Shown here: in pieces, positions 9,442-9,874 of the stretch
How positions within the stretch are numbered: position 1 is the stretch's first letter
Layout of the letters: each line of letters starts with the position of its first letter
Assembly: GCA_018648445.1 (NCBI GenBank)
Contig: JABGRG010000129.1
Location: 1-9,874 of the forward strand
Direction: 5' to 3'
DNA: 9,874 nt
Source of the DNA: Rhodospirillales bacterium
GTDB lineage: Bacteria; Pseudomonadota; Alphaproteobacteria; Rhodospirillales_A; JACZKS01
Notes under the pieces: generated by a model
The model's database searches: none
What the model was told of the DNA's origin: nothing
What the model saw: only the letters and a program-made list of their open reading frames with translations
Translations under genes and position numbers: made by a program

Positions 9442-9874
9442 ATGCTCGAAGCCATTCGCAAAAGATCCGCGTCCATCGCCATTAAGATACTATTCGCCCT
9501 GCTAATTCTCAGCTTCGTTAGTTGGGGTATCGGCGATCTAATCCGTGGCCGCGCCACCGCGCAGTTCATCGCGGAAATCGGTGATATCGAGATAACGCCG
9601 CAAGAGCTGTCCACCGCGTATCAGCGCGAGATCATTCAGATGGAAGCTTTGTTCAGAACCCGTATCGACCGCGAACAGGCACGGGCTATGGGGATTTTAC
9701 AGGCGACGCTGGGTCGGCTTGTGGGCGAAACGCTGTTTGACCTCGACGCCGAGTCCCTTGGCGTGACGGCCAGCGACAGCGCGGTGCGCACGAATATCCG
9801 CCAGGACAAGTCGTTCATGGATCAGACCGGCAAGTTCAGTCGCATGCAGTTCGAGCAGGTTTTGCTGGCCAACG
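9442..9874 (+). CDS. ppiD: PpiD/SurA-type peptidyl-prolyl isomerase, N-terminal part
   Basis: 144 codons run to the right edge, so this is only the N-terminal portion of a protein that usually has about 600 or more residues. It begins MLEAIRKRSA, a short positively charged cytoplasmic stretch, then one hydrophobic anchor (about residues 12-31, ending SWGIGDLIRG). The WGIGD motif after the anchor is typical of alphaproteobacterial PpiD. The rest (about 40-144) is a helical SurA-N-like chaperone segment with ITPQEL and QVLLAN. The parvulin isomerase domain would lie beyond the window. PpiD is an inner-membrane-anchored periplasmic folding factor near the SecYEG exit, which fits with secG nearby. 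The ribosome binding site is a modest AAGAG. In many alphaproteobacteria ppiD is divergent from tpiA, as here. Confidence 0.88.
   Translation, partial: MLEAIRKRSASIAIKILFALLILSFVSWGIGDLIRGRATAQFIAEIGDIEITPQELSTAYQREIIQMEALFRTRIDREQARAMGILQATLGRLVGETLFDLDAESLGVTASDSAVRTNIRQDKSFMDQTGKFSRMQFEQVLLAN

Overview
The window looks like chromosomal DNA of a Gram-negative alphaproteobacterium. Three things suggest this: the housekeeping block tpiA-secG-pyrG-kdsA-eno, with ppiD divergent from tpiA; protein sequences that read as alphaproteobacterial; and moderately high G+C. kdsA (KDO synthesis) means the cell makes lipopolysaccharide. Genus-level assignment is not possible from this sequence alone.

Left part (1-3919), accessory. 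A PLP-dependent sugar aminotransferase of the DegT/DnrJ/EryC1/StrS family runs off the left edge on the minus strand (1-918). Upstream of it on the same strand is a MocR-type regulator (GntR-like winged helix fused to an aminotransferase-like domain, 1059-2528). Its reading frame is intact except for a single in-frame TAA at 1629-1631, where the family normally has Glu in a DDYDSEFRY-like motif, so it is most likely a recent pseudogene. Divergent from it on the plus strand are a 5'-truncated VOC/glyoxalase-fold gene (about 2883-3140) and an intact double NTF2/SnoaL-like protein (3158-3919). The roughly 340 bp between the regulator and the VOC remnant holds no convincing gene, but has short direct repeats, an inverted repeat over the regulator start and a weak promoter candidate.

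Right part (3920-9874), core housekeeping. On the minus strand, in transcription order, lie tpiA, secG, a hairpin terminator, pyrG, kdsA, eno and a strong UUCG-loop terminator. These cover triose phosphate isomerisation, protein export, CTP synthesis (CTP also activates KDO), KDO-8-phosphate synthesis (which uses PEP) and PEP formation by enolase. pyrG-kdsA-eno are spaced by 20-25 bp and look like one operon. A divergent intergenic region (9199-9441) carries good sigma70-like promoters for tpiA (minus) and for ppiD (plus), a membrane-anchored periplasmic folding factor cut by the right edge.

I found no mobile element, CRISPR array, tRNA or rRNA, and no clear new multi-gene system. The points most worth a second look are the nonsense mutation in the MocR gene, the decayed VOC neighbour, the repeat-rich intergenic regions around both, and the unusual gene content downstream of eno.
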